Assembly (NCBI GenBank): GCA_041581635.1
Contig: JBFICW010000025.1
Location: 1 to 40,268 of the forward strand
Reading direction: 5' to 3'
Source of the DNA: Porticoccus sp041581635
GTDB taxonomy: Bacteria; Pseudomonadota; Gammaproteobacteria; Pseudomonadales; Porticoccaceae
Length of the DNA: 40,268 bases
Each line of letters begins with the position of its first letter. Within the stretch, counting starts at the first letter, position 1. Of the stretch, positions 38,671 through 40,268 are shown piece by piece. Both the position numbers and the translations under genes were made by a program. Below the pieces are notes generated by a model. It saw only the letters and a list, made by a program, of their open reading frames with translations, was not told the origin of the DNA and did not search any database.

Positions 38671-40268
38671 GTGAAAAAAGTTTCGGGATTTATACACAGA
38701 CATTTAATTATGTTCTTAACGGCATTGCTGTTCGTTGTGACGGGCGGGTATGTTCTTGCGATACACGATAATGGCGTCTTTGAAATTACAGAAGGCGATT
38801 TGTGTACCAACTTGGACGTACCGAATGTTGCAGCCTGTGACTCATCAAATCCGAATGACGATGGGTTTACCGGTGATTTTGCCGGTGAGGACTGGGAAAC
38901 GATCTGGAAGGTTGTAACCGACCAAGCGGGTGGGCCCCATTCAACGAACGCCGTAGCCTTTGACTGGATTGAAGATCCCGATACTGGTGTTCTGGATGGC
39001 TGTCTGAACGATACAGATCCGGTAACCGATTCAGATGGCTTTCCCACCCGCTGGCAGGGTAACAATACCAAGGATATCGATATTATCGAATCACCCGGAT
39101 GGGGTTGGACGGACTTATCTCCGCTCGATAAAAATGATCTGCTTCATGCATTTGTTGCACTATACCGAGCAGAGGTTGATGGCCAGCACCCAGGATTGGA
39201 AAATGTTATTTATTTTGGTTCTGACCGGAAAGCCACAGAGGGTAACGCACAAGTGGGTTTTTGGATTCTCAAAAACCCCATAGGTCTGCTCTGTAATGGC
39301 GATTTCTCAGGTGAACATGCCGTTGGTGATGTGTTGGTTATTACCAATTTCACTTCTGGCGGTACAGTTGGCACCGTCAACATCTACAAATGGCGCAATG
39401 TGGGTGACCCAGATACAGGTCTTCCAGACGATACCTTGGGTGGAGGTGCTAGCGAAACGCACCCAAACCTGGATTTATTGGTTATTCAACAGGACTGCGA
39501 TTATATAGATTTAGTTGGTGGCCCCGAGGGTCCAGGTTGTGGTTCCGTTAATACCAGTGATAGCGAGGGAAACAATCACGCTGGGGCAGAAATGACGCCG
39601 TGGCCTTTTCAGGCAAAAAATACGGGTAACGACCCCTATGGTGAGGGCCAATACCCTCCGAGAACCTTCTTTGAAGGAGGTATTAATCTAGACCATCAAT
39701 CTATCCAGCTGAGTGGTTGTTTCTCTGGGTTTGTCGCCGAAAGCCGGTCGTCACAATCGTTAACAGCACAACGACATGATTTTGCGTTGGGCAACTTTTC
39801 CACTTGTGGAATTACCGTTGAAAAAACGGGCCCGGCCCTTATTAAGGTCGGTGATACTGCCGACTATACGGTGACGATCAACAATACTGGTATTGTTGAT
39901 CTTGCTAAAAAGACGATCAACGATACCATCGCTGGAAATTTACATACGCCTACCCCTAATGCGAATGTATCTAACGTTGTCTCCAATTGTGGTGCAACAC
40001 TACCGGCAATGAGCTCTTGTACGATCACCTACAGTTACACTGTTCAGGGAGGTGATCCAAATCCGCTATTGAATACAGTAACGGCGACCTATAACGAAGA
40101 ATCCGACTTTACTGGTCAGGACTTTTCTGCCGAAGATGATCATAGTGTTGATACCTTCGCACCCAGCTACACCATCACTAAAGTGGCGGATACTGAGAAC
40201 GTTAAGGTCGGTGATCCCATTAACTGGTTGATTACGGTGACCAATACCAGCACCGGTGCCAGTGCACC
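38671..40268 (+). CDS. Secreted DUF11-repeat surface protein, 5' part (runs off the window)
   Basis: Open from GTG 38671 to the window end: 532 codons with no stop. AGAAGGAG (38656-38663) is seven bases upstream of the GTG. The N-terminus is a signal peptide: basic VKKVSGFIHRH, then a hydrophobic run ending YVLA at about residue 31. The mature start IHDNGVFEITEGDLC and the following acidic, Asp/Asn-rich region (about 32-380, several Cys) resemble the N-termini of large bacterial surface proteins with conserved repeats. From residue 381 a DUF11-type Ig-like repeat begins (ITVEKTGPALIKVGDTADYTVTINNTG). A second begins at 497 (YTITKVADTENVKVGDPINWLITVTNT), a period of about 116 residues. It is probably exported or surface-anchored, plausibly through the adjacent type II system. 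Function is unknown; adhesion or matrix is a guess. Confidence 0.82.
   Translation, partial: MKKVSGFIHRHLIMFLTALLFVVTGGYVLAIHDNGVFEITEGDLCTNLDVPNVAACDSSNPNDDGFTGDFAGEDWETIWKVVTDQAGGPHSTNAVAFDWIEDPDTGVLDGCLNDTDPVTDSDGFPTRWQGNNTKDIDIIESPGWGWTDLSPLDKNDLLHAFVALYRAEVDGQHPGLENVIYFGSDRKATEGNAQVGFWILKNPIGLLCNGDFSGEHAVGDVLVITNFTSGGTVGTVNIYKWRNVGDPDTGLPDDTLGGGASETHPNLDLLVIQQDCDYIDLVGGPEGPGCGSVNTSDSEGNNHAGAEMTPWPFQAKNTGNDPYGEGQYPPRTFFEGGINLDHQSIQLSGCFSGFVAESRSSQSLTAQRHDFALGNFSTCGITVEKTGPALIKVGDTADYTVTINNTGIVDLAKKTINDTIAGNLHTPTPNANVSNVVSNCGATLPAMSSCTITYSYTVQGGDPNPLLNTVTATYNEESDFTGQDFSAEDDHSVDTFAPSYTITKVADTENVKVGDPINWLITVTNTSTGASA

Noticed and set aside
38631..39071. 146-codon minus-strand open frame and two short plus-strand frames (39035-39283, 39296-39508)
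   Set aside because: All overlap the surface-protein gene in other frames; that frame has the ribosome-binding site, signal peptide and repeat sequence.

Overview
The window reads as chromosomal DNA of a gammaproteobacterium, probably a marine, heterotrophic one of the Cellvibrionales/Pseudomonas-like breadth. This is inferred from the protein styles: a split B12-dependent ribonucleotide reductase as in Pseudomonas, a GbuA-like ureohydrolase next to gabD, and an Xps-order type II secretion operon. No rRNA, tRNA, CRISPR array, insertion sequence or integrase was seen. Almost all of the window is densely packed housekeeping or catabolic genes. The accessory-looking parts are a small phage-style regulatory module (about 15.95-16.95 kb) and the right end (38.0-40.3 kb).

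Layout. 1-1.7 kb: the 3' end of nrdJa and complete nrdJb, closed by a terminator. 1.8-3.3 kb (minus): shikimate kinase-like gene and a LysR regulator, divergent from gcvT across a perfect palindrome. 3.4-7.4 kb: gcvT and gcvP with no gcvH between them. 7.8-11.1 kb: a truncated haemoglobin, an unusual two-CDGSH/FMN/3Fe-4S glutamate-synthase-like protein, and a nitronate monooxygenase-type flavoenzyme. 11.2-13.3 kb: metY, with an alpha/beta hydrolase whose stop codon abuts it. 13.3-15.8 kb (minus): gabD followed by a GbuA/SpeB-type ureohydrolase, a route from guanidino compounds via GABA-level intermediates to succinate.

15.9-17.0 kb: an XRE repressor and a YdaS/Cro-like gene, divergent, plus a small orphan gene. 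Near-identical ACAACTTNAGTTGT palindromes sit on the -35 boxes of two of the promoters, so the three genes look like one lambda-like circuit without a phage. 17.0-18.5 kb: a GST and a short-chain dehydrogenase. 18.6-19.6 kb (minus): an AraC regulator whose N-terminal coding frame continues upstream with no usable start codon. 19.8-27.3 kb: the whole propionyl-CoA to succinyl-CoA pathway (scpA, pccB, pccA, meaB, mce), closed by a terminator. Two cobalamin enzymes (NrdJ, ScpA) in one window imply access to B12.

27.4-37.9 kb: a complete type II secretion operon in the order E-F-G-H-I-J-K-L-M-N-D, as in Xanthomonas Xps, with a lipoprotein-type secretin. It is followed by a terminator, a roughly 700-base leader region and a large secreted DUF11-repeat surface protein that runs off the right edge (GTG start at 38671). 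The leader holds a consensus -10 box, a GEMM-I-like (c-di-GMP) aptamer core and an intrinsic terminator that competes with the aptamer's closing strand. This suggests that the surface protein is switched on by a cyclic dinucleotide. The riboswitch/surface-protein locus and the three-promoter repressor circuit are the most interesting parts of the window.
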